From positions 1 to 64,000 of the forward strand of contig JAQTZV010000026.1 in NCBI GenBank assembly GCA_028687585.1: a stretch of 64,000 bases of DNA, written 5' to 3'. Position numbers and translations under genes: made by a program. The notes beneath the pieces are model-generated. The model was not told the DNA's origin. It was given only the letters and a program-made list of their open reading frames with translations, and did no database searches. The stretch is from Desulfuromonadaceae bacterium. GTDB taxonomy: Bacteria; Desulfobacterota; Desulfuromonadia; Geobacterales; Pseudopelobacteraceae. Positions 40,101-49,602 of the stretch are shown here, piece by piece; within the stretch, counting starts at the first letter, position 1; each line of letters opens with the position of its first letter.

Positions 40101-40460
40101 TTTGGAAACCACATCATCCACAAATTGCACAATTCCTTCTTCAACTTCGCTTGAGTAATGAGCCTCCTGAATGTCGCTCCTTAATGTCTTGCGAAACTCA
40201 TCAACGGCCCGGTCTGAATCTGGATGAAATAACAACCCCTGTTTGCTGTAGTCTGAAATGATAGTATCAACGTTGATCCCGACCAGAATGCGGATGTTCG
40301 GAACATCCTGAAGATATGGGCGAATCGAGAAGTAGCCGGAAGCTCGCAGGAACCCGACCAGGGCATCAAAACATTCGATATCCCTGTTATTTCCAAAAAT
40401 TCCCTTAAATTTATTGAGTAGGGTATTGTCACCAGAATTTGTGAAAAAACGAGTGGACAT
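37185..40460 (-). CDS. PLD-SNF2 helicase fusion
   Basis: N-terminal RLHAKIYIFRPTGYNEHKAGAVITGSSNLTDAG PLD; DVVGLGKTVIAALIARK, VIIDEAHKF, LMQRIGRVNRIG helicase motifs. ORF track starts at 40478; MSTRFF start preferred. Confidence 0.9.
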   Translation of the reverse strand: MSTRFFTNSGDNTLLNKFKGIFGNNRDIECFDALVGFLRASGYFSIRPYLQDVPNIRILVGINVDTIISDYSKQGLLFHPDSDRAVDEFRKTLRSDIQEAHYSSEVEEGIVQFVDDVVSKKLEIRAHPSKRLHAKIYIFRPTGYNEHKAGAVITGSSNLTDAGLGTKETSRNYEFNVLLNSFEDVQFATQEFETLWQEGVLILPKDVSKVKEESYLRSDLTPFELYIKFLTEYFGSAIEFDPNALEDMPEGFMRLSYQGDAVKQGFDLLQKHNGFFLADVVGLGKTVIAALIARKFYFHNGFPEHRSHTLIIVPPTLKDSWEKTLEKFRLDNYKLISNGSLHKLTHPEKYDLVIIDEAHKFRNDTADAYDLLQRICKTPTKHRLKDDTLAKKKVILVSATPLNNRPADIRNLILLFQDGKDSSLEIGNLQRFFNQRIKEYDNALRNLETKDARHEVKRIYDLIREKVVTHLTVRRTRTDLVDAEEYKKDLDEQGIIFPKVEKPHKILYKLEPDLELLYDQTSKILVTDLAYNRYRAIGFLKPEKKLKYQNADRISAQLANIMKTMLIKRLDSSFHAFRESLRRFKEATWAMVSMFENGTIYIAPNLDVSTYILEGREDELVAKIVEKRDTDPTIEICTPDDFRDDFLPSLQKDLEILDALNKQWLRVQNDPKLDEFLVYLRGELFEKRFNQRGKLVVFSEAKDTTDYLKKELAKQGFDKVLCVDSHNRKERMPSVRANFDANLPLDQQVNEFNILLSTEVLAEGVNLHQANVIVNYDTPWNSTRLMQRIGRVNRIGTTAPKIHIYNFYPTAKVDNDLELQKKAIMKLQAFHSALGEDSQIYSEDEEFETFGLFDKDIQEDKDERLTLLMELRRFKRENPEKFRRIRNLPLRARTGRIQADLDSTTVTFIRNKKRDAFYSIGPIDEIEELSFLETARIYRATADEPLQPLHERHHDHVNLAMLDFANKLQAEAVQLKVVDTTQGPNERKALAYLDAFLKLPFISDTEKKRIHAAKHAVKLAKFAKLQRGVNDLFKSQSKTKLTPVTLLDKLMEILDRYPLDNEFENTALPLFDIQATGELKPEIIISESFSS

Positions 40461-40565
40461 CAAAAATCTCCATAACATTCATAAAACATGGCCTCTCAGC
40501 TAGAAACAGAGAGGCCATCAGTATTACCAGATAAGCTGGTTAGAATCTATGAATATAAATCGTGG

Positions 40566-41591
40566 CTACTCAGCCAGTAGAACAGCTGCCTTGGCGACAT
40601 TCCCTTCGCCGAGTTTTTCGAGCATGTAGACGGCGTTTGCAACTGACGCAGAAGCACTGTACAAAACGTTCACAAAATAGACCTTATCGTTGATAGTCAC
40701 TTGAGTACAATTCCCTGTTGAGCTGATAGTGTCAACCAGCTTTGTATTGCGGCCTGCTTTGTCCAAAATCGGCAATGGATCAAGTAATTCCGGTTTTTTA
40801 GTCAGACAATATGTGCATATTTCAGTCAGAACTTTGGACCATCCGCCTACAGCAACTTCACTGTTATCGGGCAATCGAAGCCTTTTAGGCCGTCTGCCTT
40901 TTGGATCCCAGCGACCATCTCCCAAGACAAGCCAAGGTTCCTGTCCAACTCTTACAACAGTGGGCGACACTCTCCCTTCTGATATGCAACTTACTGTCCC
41001 CTCAACCTCAACAATCATTTTTTCCAACTCATCGATTCTGCTTCGTAGCTCGTCCTCAACAGTCTCATCTGCCTTGACTGGCTTAATAAATAGTGCTGCG
41101 TCAAGGTTTGCGATTAAATACGCTCCTGCTTTTATCGGTAAGTCTTCGTCAGCAATCTCTATTAAATTTATTGGGTCATGACCCGGCAAAAAATTAATGT
41201 GGCCGGCTATATAATTATTTTCAGAATTTTGATTTATGTAATGACGCCATTCAATACCATTTGTGAGGAATACGTTCTTTATCCTTGCACGTTGAGCATA
41301 AAGAAAAATTTGATCAAATCCGTTATCTAAAGCAGCTCCCATTTTTTTTGCTTCAACAATTATTCGACTATTTCCATTTAAAATATAATCGATAAAATCA
41401 GACTTTTGGGCAGAATTATAATGTTTTTCTAACTCTACTTCATGTGGATCAGATAAATTCCATCCGAGCGCTTCGAGTATTGGGTTGATCAATGCCGTTC
41501 TGGTTTGGGCTTCATTGCTCGGTGCATAAACCTGAGCCCTCCTCTTTACTTCAACCAGTACTTCGCACAAGCCTGCCAATGGGCTTTGCAT
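40566..41591 (-). CDS. HsdR N-terminal-like endonuclease domain protein
   Basis: AQTRTALINPILEALGWNLSDPHEVELEKHY...DFIDYILNGNSRIIVEAKKMG; no helicase domain. Start uncertain (41591 or 41663). Confidence 0.75.
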   Translation of the reverse strand: MQSPLAGLCEVLVEVKRRAQVYAPSNEAQTRTALINPILEALGWNLSDPHEVELEKHYNSAQKSDFIDYILNGNSRIIVEAKKMGAALDNGFDQIFLYAQRARIKNVFLTNGIEWRHYINQNSENNYIAGHINFLPGHDPINLIEIADEDLPIKAGAYLIANLDAALFIKPVKADETVEDELRSRIDELEKMIVEVEGTVSCISEGRVSPTVVRVGQEPWLVLGDGRWDPKGRRPKRLRLPDNSEVAVGGWSKVLTEICTYCLTKKPELLDPLPILDKAGRNTKLVDTISSTGNCTQVTINDKVYFVNVLYSASASVANAVYMLEKLGEGNVAKAAVLLAE

Positions 41592-41749
41592 AAACTCTCC
41601 CCCAATTATACTTTCATCTTTTATATCTGAGAGACTGATAGCACAGACTAACACTGCTAACAACTCATAATATGTTTAAATTATATATTTCTAGTATGTA
41701 GTTTATGGCTGACGCCTCGGGGTATTCTCCACCCAAAACGGGGCTATTT

Positions 41750-42088
41750 ATGGCAAGTATTCTAACCAGTAAGGAAATCGGTTTCAGGCTAAAGCAACTG
41801 AGGCAGAGGGCAGGAGTCAGTCAAGAGAAATTGGCGGAACTTGTTGGAGTATCGACTTTTCAGTTACAAAAATACGAATCTGGCCAAAACATGTTGAATA
41901 CGAAAAAGCTACAACTACTGGCGGGAGCACTCTCTGTATCTGTACAGGAGCTGTTTACTACCGGAGACGATACATTGCCGCTGGCTGTTTCGGAACGATT
42001 GTTAATCGATGCCTACCGAGGAATTCCAGACCGCGAAATTCAAAACAGCATCCTCAAGATTGCCAATATAGCTACAAGGAAAGTCTGA
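41750..42088 (+). CDS. XRE-family transcriptional regulator, divergent from defence operon
   Basis: IGFRLKQLRQRAGVSQEKLAELVGVSTFQLQKYESGQNMLNTKKLQLLAGAL. Confidence 0.88.
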   Translation: MASILTSKEIGFRLKQLRQRAGVSQEKLAELVGVSTFQLQKYESGQNMLNTKKLQLLAGALSVSVQELFTTGDDTLPLAVSERLLIDAYRGIPDREIQNSILKIANIATRKV

Positions 42089-42214
42089 TGAAACGCGCCT
42101 CACTTGGATAATTTCCGAGCGGGGCGTATTGATAATAAAATCACATGGGGTTCACCGGTGCTAATAGCCGTGGTAGCGGTGTCCTTTAGTAATAACACAG
42201 AATAGAAAAATCTC

Positions 42215-42487
42215 TTAAAACGCCAACATTTCGTTCATGTACTCTTTCATCAACCGCATCATTCCTGCTCGCTGCTGCTTTTCTTCCTTCGACCAGTATC
42301 CATGCTTGTAATTCCAATGGTCCTTACCAGAAGGTGAGCAGCCACCATGCATTCGGCAACGTTTTTTTCCAGTGACTGGATTGTTCCTGCAAGCAGTATC
42401 AGCACGGGTTTTAGCGCCACAAACCTTCCGTGTATTTTCCGAACCAATTTCTGCATGCATAGGGTAGTGCCCTGCTTTAGACATCAC
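42215..42487 (-). CDS. HGGXSTG domain protein
   Basis: CGAKTRADTACRNNPVTGKKRCRMHGGCSPSG. Confidence 0.8.
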   Translation of the reverse strand: MMSKAGHYPMHAEIGSENTRKVCGAKTRADTACRNNPVTGKKRCRMHGGCSPSGKDHWNYKHGYWSKEEKQQRAGMMRLMKEYMNEMLAF

Positions 42488-43112
42488 CCCTCCTTATACT
42501 CCTCCCCCCGGTGGAATTAGCAATTACTGCCTGGCCACCATCGGTGACATTGACCTGCTGATATTTGACTACGACCGTCTGTCGGTTGCCACGTTTTGCC
42601 CTGTGTATCGCGTCAAATCCTTTCTGGTAAATGTCCATAAACCGAGTTGCGGTATATAGCATTTTGAGAGATATATTTTCATCGCGGGTCTTTCCGGCCT
42701 TGACGACAAGATTCATTCCCTGGGCGTGACAGAGCGCCATCTGATGAGCCAGCATCTTTTCCAATGAATTTTCAGCAGCGATCGTATCTGCCGCATCGAT
42801 GCACATCTCTTGATAACCTGTCGCTTCGGCAAGGATCAACCGGTCAAGGCTCGCTGTCAAGTGGATACTATTTGGATGGGTCAATGTGATGGTAGGCGAC
42901 CACACGTCCATTTCTGCTCCCTCAGATAAGTCGGGAAGACATTCCCCAGCGACAATTTTATGCGGGAGAGGTTCCAGTTCCTTTTCCGCTTTTTTAGAGT
43001 AAACCTTGATATGGGCATGAGCGACGGGATCGTCAGGGTTCTCTTCTTGTTTCCGCAACTCCGAGTGGACAACCTTTTGGTATGTTAGTGCATTATTGCT
43101 CCGTTGACGCAT
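42477..43112 (-). CDS. Hypothetical protein of integrative element
   Basis: 211 aa, overlaps the HGGXSTG gene. Confidence 0.65.
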   Translation of the reverse strand: MRQRSNNALTYQKVVHSELRKQEENPDDPVAHAHIKVYSKKAEKELEPLPHKIVAGECLPDLSEGAEMDVWSPTITLTHPNSIHLTASLDRLILAEATGYQEMCIDAADTIAAENSLEKMLAHQMALCHAQGMNLVVKAGKTRDENISLKMLYTATRFMDIYQKGFDAIHRAKRGNRQTVVVKYQQVNVTDGGQAVIANSTGGRSIRRGDV

Positions 43113-43280
43113 GGCTCACCTCAATTTTTCTCTGGTTCAATTTTGACGACTACAATTATCGCTACTGGTTCAAAAGCGGGACTCGGCAATTGTGCCACAG
43201 TATCTATAATTGCACCTGTAGCGGCAAACCGCCTGGAATCACTGTACCGATTTTGGACTGAACATATACAAGCCATATAC

Positions 43281-43706
43281 TCACGATGATTTACCGCAAT
43301 CTTTCAGAATCTTTAACTCTTTTAATGTCTGCAACCCAGCAAATGTCCGCCATTTCTCTACAATCCGGTAAACGCTGGAGGTCCTTCCCTGGCTGCGAAG
43401 GCCACCCTTTACAACTATCTCGATGAAGCCACGACTGGCCAAATCCTGCACAGCTCGCATCGTTGTGCCGCGAGACAAACCCAGTGTTTCAGCCTCGGTG
43501 AAGGTCATGTTGAACTCGCCTCCATAAGAGTCGCCTTCCTTCCAAGCGAGGACCTTGTCGATTCGGTGCAAGTGTAGTAGCAGAATTGCCGCCGATGGCT
43601 GCAGGCCGCGAAAAGCGTTTGAGAGGATCAGGTCGTCCTCTATTGGTACCCAACTGCCTTTCACGTATGGTCTAAGAAATCCTCGTTTTTTGTCTCTTCG
43701 TGCCAT
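43281..43706 (-). CDS. Winged-helix DNA-binding hypothetical protein
   Basis: FNMTFTEAETLGLSRGTTMRAVQDLASRGFIEIVVKGG. Confidence 0.65.
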   Translation of the reverse strand: MARRDKKRGFLRPYVKGSWVPIEDDLILSNAFRGLQPSAAILLLHLHRIDKVLAWKEGDSYGGEFNMTFTEAETLGLSRGTTMRAVQDLASRGFIEIVVKGGLRSQGRTSSVYRIVEKWRTFAGLQTLKELKILKDCGKSS

Positions 43707-43908
43707 GTTGTTCTCCTGTCCGTCGGGTTTCTTTATCCCCGAAGTAGATTATTTTGGCAGTAACATGGACATATTAACTATAAAGTCAATGAGTTAAGAC
43801 ATAATATCTCCGCCTACCAGAAGATTGATGAGAGCTAGGTGGTTACGGGTGGTTGAATGCGTCTTCATATCCATAACAAAGCACAGGTCTTATTAATTCC
43901 GGTCACTG

Positions 43909-44226
43909 CTACTCCTCCAATGCAGCTTTGATTTCCAAGATGGTGTCATAAAACCCCGCCACAACAGCTCCCGCCAATTCTCGTGGCAGGTTATCGATGT
44001 TAATATATTTTGCGTCAGTTGGTTCGTCACTTTCATGCGCCCAGTTATCAGCGGAATCTGACAGCCTGCATAAAAAAGCGTAGCTCAGGTCTTGCTCTAA
44101 AAGCTCTTTCGCTTGGATCATTCCGTTTGCGTAGGCCTCTGAGATGCAATCAGTTTTGCTTTGCTTGAGTGCATCAATCATTTCGGGCTGCAGTAGCAGA
44201 TTAATGGCTGTCATGTCGTTGTGCAT
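43909..44226 (-). CDS. Hypothetical protein
   Basis: 105 aa ORF in co-directional array. Confidence 0.55.
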   Translation of the reverse strand: MHNDMTAINLLLQPEMIDALKQSKTDCISEAYANGMIQAKELLEQDLSYAFLCRLSDSADNWAHESDEPTDAKYINIDNLPRELAGAVVAGFYDTILEIKAALEE

Positions 44227-44445
44227 TTTTTTGACTCCTTTATTCCGGCTTTATCGATTGACAGTGTTTTAATGAATTTGTCTCAAATTCGCCTTGCATG
44301 GCATTACCTTCTGTTGTCCCTGTCCGGTGGTATGCTTCCGGCAGCGGCGTTGCATTTAGCGCGTACACCTTTGAGCAGGAGAGCCAACCAATCTATCCTG
44401 TTCAATTGGCTTTTGGGATAATCTGCCAGGCTATTGACGGAATGG

Positions 44446-45597
44446 TCATGGCAGTTCACATACTAATTTCTTGGCCTCTTCGATGATTACGGATCTTTCA
44501 CCATCATCTGCGACAATGATCCGTTCCAGGATGTTACGAAGGCGCGGCCCCTCAACTTGCCAGTTGATTGTTGGCAGAAGTGATTTTATAGGCTTCTTGG
44601 CTGATTGTTTCTTGATCTGCGAAAGGGTGGTCTTTCCAGTGCGGAGGTCTTCTACGAGTTCAGGAGAATCTGAAACTATTTTTTTCGCATGCTGCAGCAT
44701 CTGCACACTAATGCCAGCTGCCTTGGCAGCGGATTCAACAGCAGTGAGGTTCCGTTTCGGCTTTTCGACTGAGGGAGTATTCATAATCGGTTCTACGTTG
44801 GAGCTTACGGTGTAATCATCCGTAAGCTCCAATTTTGTTATACCGGTGTGCTGGTTTCCTTTATGTGATGCCCCGGCGTTTCTATTCCGTATCCCTGCAG
44901 CAGCTTCCAGAATCGGCAGCATACCAAGTGCAACAAGTGTCAGCTGATCTTTAGTTAGATGTCTGCGCGTGGCATTTAATCCAACTATGAACGCAGCCAG
45001 TGTACGACCTTCCCCACTCCATTCACGGGTAGTGCATTTGATGCCAAGGTGGTTACAGGCTTTTTGCCGATGCCTGCCGTCAATCAATTTTCCTTCGAAT
45101 GTCCAACACGGTTCAAGCTGCCCGTATTGCCTTATTGATTTCAGTAAGTCGTGATACTGTTGTTCACTCATTTCCGGAATTATCTCTGCGAGCGGGTGCG
45201 CTTCCAAATTATTCACTGGAGTTGAAGCTTCTGGTGGAATGGATTCATCACGACCGTAAACAAGTCGCCGGAAGGAACGTACCTTGTAACATTTCGCTTC
45301 AGAAATTCTCCTTTCTTCGTTGCTACGACCCATCTCTTTTTCCCGCGATCTATGCTTATTCCGTTCCTCCATCTGTTCTTTGGTCATGATATCGATACAA
45401 GGTACCTCAACGGTTGGCGGCCTAAATACTTTACCCTGGCGGACGGGCTGGATTATCCATCCGGTTTTTGTCTGCGTCACCAAATGACCCTTCTTTACGC
45501 GAAGTTCATTTCCGTCCTGATCCCGGCAGAGATAACGCAACTCTTGCCCTGCTTTCAATTCCGGAGCGGCGAATATTTTTGGTAGTTGAGTGTTCAT
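44446..45597 (-). CDS. ParB/Srx-like N-terminal domain protein
   Basis: HPLAEIIPEMSEQQYHDLLKSIRQYGQLEPCWTFEGKLIDGRHRQKACNHLGI. Confidence 0.8.
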   Translation of the reverse strand: MNTQLPKIFAAPELKAGQELRYLCRDQDGNELRVKKGHLVTQTKTGWIIQPVRQGKVFRPPTVEVPCIDIMTKEQMEERNKHRSREKEMGRSNEERRISEAKCYKVRSFRRLVYGRDESIPPEASTPVNNLEAHPLAEIIPEMSEQQYHDLLKSIRQYGQLEPCWTFEGKLIDGRHRQKACNHLGIKCTTREWSGEGRTLAAFIVGLNATRRHLTKDQLTLVALGMLPILEAAAGIRNRNAGASHKGNQHTGITKLELTDDYTVSSNVEPIMNTPSVEKPKRNLTAVESAAKAAGISVQMLQHAKKIVSDSPELVEDLRTGKTTLSQIKKQSAKKPIKSLLPTINWQVEGPRLRNILERIIVADDGERSVIIEEAKKLVCELP

Positions 45598-45607
45598 TTA
45601 CTTACTC

Positions 45608-48064
45608 CTATTTGTACAATTGTGGATTATGTTCATTTGGGTCAAAATCGGAAATGGAACAGTGCGGAACAGTTGGAGCGTTTTCCAGTAACTTCCCAAA
45701 ATATATTTCTTTAGGGACTTTATGAAAACAGGTGGCAACTGTTCCACCGTTCCATTTTTCGGGTGAAGTATTACTGTTGCTTCCAAGAGCTAATCCCGCC
45801 CACTTAATGCCATTTGAGCGGTTTTTGGTAAAACCATGGTCGGACAACATCTTTCCGAATCTCGTTTCAGTAATACTCTTCAACCCAGAATAATCTCGAT
45901 AAGATGCGATCAATTCAGATGCTGGTGTGCGCTCGTATTCATTTAAGATGCATTTGTCATTGAGCCAACTTTGGAAGGTGTCTTCGTTTTGACGATATTC
46001 CTTTACAGCCTCCATTACCACTTTGGGAGGCATAAGCCCAATACGCTGCCATTCAAGGCAACCTTGTACAGCCCACGCCAGTATTCCTGGCAGTTCAGAA
46101 CGCAGCTTTTCAGGTAGGCGTGGGTCTTTCTGGTCTTCTGAAATTACTGCTCTGAATGGAATTAAGTGGATACGCCGCCATATTCCGTGGTCAGTGCCCC
46201 GTACATTTGGTTTGTAATTTCCGAATCCAACGAGTTTGGACTGCGGTGTATAGGTAAAGAAGTTTTGATACAAGAGGCGGCATGATATGCTATCACCCCC
46301 GGTGTACGACTTGATGGCGGCTTCATCCAACTTTTCACCATCATTGATTTCAGACAGTGTAACAAATCTTGAACCACGCAAACCCGCCAGCATTGATAGC
46401 CTATTGCCATCATTGCCATTGCTGCGTTGCATAATAAGCCCGGTGTCCGCTGTCGCTGCATAGTCGCACAACAACCACTGCAAAACGTTCATCAAAGTAG
46501 TTTTCCCGTTGCTGCCCGTTCCGTACCAGAAATTGAAAATCTGCTCCGAGGTCTTACCAGTAAGACAGTACCCAATGAACCTTTGCATGTATGACACCAG
46601 CTCCATATCACCTTGCATTGCCCAAAAAATGAACCGTAAAAAGGTAGGACACGTAGCGGATGGACTGAATTGAATATTGATTACTCTGGTTATCAGGTCA
46701 TCAGGGTTATGCAGCTTCAATGTTCCGGTTGAGAGGTCTATGGTTCCGTTCTGGCAATTCAGAAACATAGGGTCGCGGTCAAGTTGGTTGGCAGTAACAA
46801 TCAAGGCAGGCACACATTGACATGCCTGTATCAACGTTAGTTGCCGGTTATGCGACTCCATACCTATCAATGCTTTTCTGCGGTCTATTCTGGCTTTTTC
46901 GTCAGTTATCTTCGCAGACTCTTCCATCAGGTGCTGCTGCATTTTATCAATAAGTGGGTGAAGACCTCCCGGCATATCTGTACACCAACGTTTGCCATCA
47001 AATCGATGCCAACCTATGCCGGGGACGAATTTTGCTAAGTGTCCAAAACTCTTGGCAAAATAATTTTTTAGGCGCTGGTCTGTGAGAAGGTTGGGTGCTT
47101 CAACAGCAATGGCGGTTGTAATATCGTCGGGCGCTTCCACCTCACACTGAAATGGTCCACCATACCCCTGACTTGCCAAATCCCGTGCTGCTGCAGAATA
47201 ATCGCCGCTATGATGTATCAAAGCATACGCGCTAAACAGACTGTAGATATTGTCACATTTGAACGGGGTAGCTTCCGGTGCGCTGGTGTGACAATAGAAA
47301 CCAGCGTCTAGAATACTACCGGAAATGCCGCGTTGCTTGCCAGGCCGCGTATAATGGTTTCTAAAAAAACGTGACCAGCCCAATGGTTCCAACAGATCCG
47401 GCCATGACGCACGGCTGTTATAATCGTCTCCCGGTTTTGTACCAGTGGCTCGCTCTGGTTTGGCCTGTGTCGGTGGTGCTGGGAAGTCTGCCGGGTCAAG
47501 AGCAGTTCCCGAGAGGTGTCTGGACTGGAAAAACTCTTCCCCGTCAGGCGGACATGCAGGAGTATAGAATAGCTGTCCTGGCTTCCTGCAGACAGGGTCA
47601 ATGTTGCCTATCCGATCATCAAAAAAATCAATGATCCGTCCAAGGTCTCGCTTGATTTCGCCTGTAATAGGTCGCTGTAGTAAAATGTATGCCCGGAATT
47701 TTGGATGATTTAAAGAATGACTGTACGAGGTAAAAACAACCGCTTCAAACCCTTGCAGGCGTTTGCAAAGCTGGTCAAAAGTTAAATTACTTTCGTCAAT
47801 ATCAAGTGTAATAAGTGATAGTTCGACAAGGTCCGTCTGTAGTCTAGTTTCCGGCTTGGAATAAGTACCGGCAATGATTGCAGAACCATCCTTCTGCTTA
47901 TCTTTTATTCCCTTCTCCGCGTTCAAATATTCAGAGTGCGATAGTTTACCCCTGATAACAGGTGTCAGAATAGATTCTACAAACTCCGGCCATGAAGTCT
48001 TTACCTTCAACGGTTTATTGTCGCTGGAGGATGATATTTTGCTGATCGTGAAATCGGAACTCAT
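45608..48064 (-). CDS. P4-type phage/plasmid primase-helicase
   Basis: FNFWYGTGSNGKTTLMNVLQWLL Walker A; FLNCQNGTIDLSTGTLKLHNPDDLITRV. Confidence 0.9.
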   Translation of the reverse strand: MSSDFTISKISSSSDNKPLKVKTSWPEFVESILTPVIRGKLSHSEYLNAEKGIKDKQKDGSAIIAGTYSKPETRLQTDLVELSLITLDIDESNLTFDQLCKRLQGFEAVVFTSYSHSLNHPKFRAYILLQRPITGEIKRDLGRIIDFFDDRIGNIDPVCRKPGQLFYTPACPPDGEEFFQSRHLSGTALDPADFPAPPTQAKPERATGTKPGDDYNSRASWPDLLEPLGWSRFFRNHYTRPGKQRGISGSILDAGFYCHTSAPEATPFKCDNIYSLFSAYALIHHSGDYSAAARDLASQGYGGPFQCEVEAPDDITTAIAVEAPNLLTDQRLKNYFAKSFGHLAKFVPGIGWHRFDGKRWCTDMPGGLHPLIDKMQQHLMEESAKITDEKARIDRRKALIGMESHNRQLTLIQACQCVPALIVTANQLDRDPMFLNCQNGTIDLSTGTLKLHNPDDLITRVINIQFSPSATCPTFLRFIFWAMQGDMELVSYMQRFIGYCLTGKTSEQIFNFWYGTGSNGKTTLMNVLQWLLCDYAATADTGLIMQRSNGNDGNRLSMLAGLRGSRFVTLSEINDGEKLDEAAIKSYTGGDSISCRLLYQNFFTYTPQSKLVGFGNYKPNVRGTDHGIWRRIHLIPFRAVISEDQKDPRLPEKLRSELPGILAWAVQGCLEWQRIGLMPPKVVMEAVKEYRQNEDTFQSWLNDKCILNEYERTPASELIASYRDYSGLKSITETRFGKMLSDHGFTKNRSNGIKWAGLALGSNSNTSPEKWNGGTVATCFHKVPKEIYFGKLLENAPTVPHCSISDFDPNEHNPQLYK

Positions 48065-48315
48065 AACCCGCGCCCAGTCTTCGCCTGCCGGAACAACCGG
48101 AATATTGTCCGCTTGGCAGACAGGTAGTGCTGCAAGTAAGCATCTGACATGAACTTGCGAGCAGCTTTTTGCGCATCTGGATCTGAGAACAGGAAATTTA
48201 CTGTGTTGCGGTAAACTTCGGTTTCTGGCAGTTCGCCGGTTTCGTTGTAGATACCAGTGGCATGGTCTATGTTGTCAGTGCGGAATGTGATAGTTTTGTG
48301 CAGTTCAATGCTCAT
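48061..48315 (-). CDS. Hypothetical protein
   Basis: 84 aa; overlap with primase gene start. Confidence 0.6.
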   Translation of the reverse strand: MSIELHKTITFRTDNIDHATGIYNETGELPETEVYRNTVNFLFSDPDAQKAARKFMSDAYLQHYLSAKRTIFRLFRQAKTGRGL

Positions 48316-48342
48316 GGTCTGAATCCTCGTGCTGTTTTGTGG

Positions 48343-48639
48343 TTATGCTGCTGCCTTCACATCGCCCAACCGATAGCGCACGGCAGCGCCAATTTTCCTG
48401 AAAGGTAGCGATCCACCATAAATGCGGCGATTACGTGCCCATTGCACTGACCGCCCGAGGTAGGCGCATAATTCGTATTCGTCCAGCATGGCGTCATCAC
48501 CAAAATTTTGATATTTTGCGGCGAGGCTTGCCATTGCAGAAGAGCGTTTTGTAGTGTGTACTTCATTACGCTTGACGCGGTCCGCCTGCTTTTCCGCATC
48601 TGTCATTTTCCTCTGTTTTTTTGTTTGTAACGTCGTCAT
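48343..48639 (-). CDS. AlpA/excisionase-like HTH protein
   Basis: YELCAYLGRSVQWARNRRIYGGSLPFRKIGAAVRYRLGDVKAA. Confidence 0.75.
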   Translation of the reverse strand: MTTLQTKKQRKMTDAEKQADRVKRNEVHTTKRSSAMASLAAKYQNFGDDAMLDEYELCAYLGRSVQWARNRRIYGGSLPFRKIGAAVRYRLGDVKAAA

Positions 48640-48667
48640 GCCATCTCCCTATTCACAAAAAAAATCC

Positions 48668-48703
48668 CGCATACCTTTTCTATAAGGTAGACGGGATTCT
48701 AGT
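48668..48703 (-). terminator. Intrinsic terminator (minus strand)
   Basis: AATCCCGcatACCTTttctatAAGGTagaCGGGATT with T-run on the minus strand. Confidence 0.65.
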
Positions 48704-48780
48704 AGATGTCAATTTGTTAACTGTTGTAACTATCTGTTTCTATTGACTTTATTTTTTATCACTAGTGGCGTTTTTTTCTG

Positions 48781-49602
48781 TCAATCATCAGTTTTGCATC
48801 CGGCTCTTATATGTTTTTCTGCTTTTATATGGTTCATGCCTTGAGCGTCTTTTCCCCAGTGCCACGGATAAACTGTCGCCATAAGTTTGGCAGTCAAGCT
48901 GATATGGCTTTCATATTTAAGCTCTGGATTGATTGTCTGTGCGTCATGGATAATGGATGCAATCGGCTTGTAGATGGTTTTCCATATTGGATGATGTTTT
49001 GTTGTATATGCCCCTTTTTCTTTTGCTATCTCATCATCAAGCAAGTCCCGGTATGCTGTTGCAATGGCCAATGATTCTTGGAGAGAATTTACAGAATCTT
49101 TAAACGGTTCAGTAACTATTGATGGGTATGATGGGCAACTCCATATAGAAAAATAATGGTTTTCTAATACTTTTTTATGTTTGTTCATTGCCTGAATTGT
49201 TTTATTCAAAAAAGTTCTTTTATTTTTTGCAATTCCTATTTTTTTACGTAGCCCAATAGACTGTTTATTCCATAGTCTCTCTAAATCAATTGCAAATAAA
49301 ATTTTAATAATTTGTAAAATAGCTGTGTCTGGAAAATCTTTTAACAAAGAACATATTGCATTCTTATTCGGTAGTAATCTGCCGTCTATATTTAATGCAA
49401 GAGCTAATTCCAAGTGTGTTTTATCTGTATATTTTTGAGCGATTCCAGGTATTATGTCTCCTTCTATCAATTTGCGGAGTGCTGTCTTGAGTGATTCATG
49501 AATGCTGGCCCAATCTTTTTTAACCAATTTATTAAATTCTGCTTCTTGATCTATCGTTATTTTGTTTATTCCTGATAATTCCCCCAAGGTGGTTGTGGTC
49601 AT
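48781..49602 (-). CDS. Hypothetical protein
   Basis: 273 aa; overlaps the integrase stop. Confidence 0.65.
   Translation of the reverse strand: MTTTTLGELSGINKITIDQEAEFNKLVKKDWASIHESLKTALRKLIEGDIIPGIAQKYTDKTHLELALALNIDGRLLPNKNAICSLLKDFPDTAILQIIKILFAIDLERLWNKQSIGLRKKIGIAKNKRTFLNKTIQAMNKHKKVLENHYFSIWSCPSYPSIVTEPFKDSVNSLQESLAIATAYRDLLDDEIAKEKGAYTTKHHPIWKTIYKPIASIIHDAQTINPELKYESHISLTAKLMATVYPWHWGKDAQGMNHIKAEKHIRAGCKTDD

Noticed and set aside
23630-41591. Calling the operon DISARM or a standard type I R-M
   Set aside because: No DUF1998 (DrmB) or specificity subunit is recognised, and the helicase has an N-terminal PLD domain.
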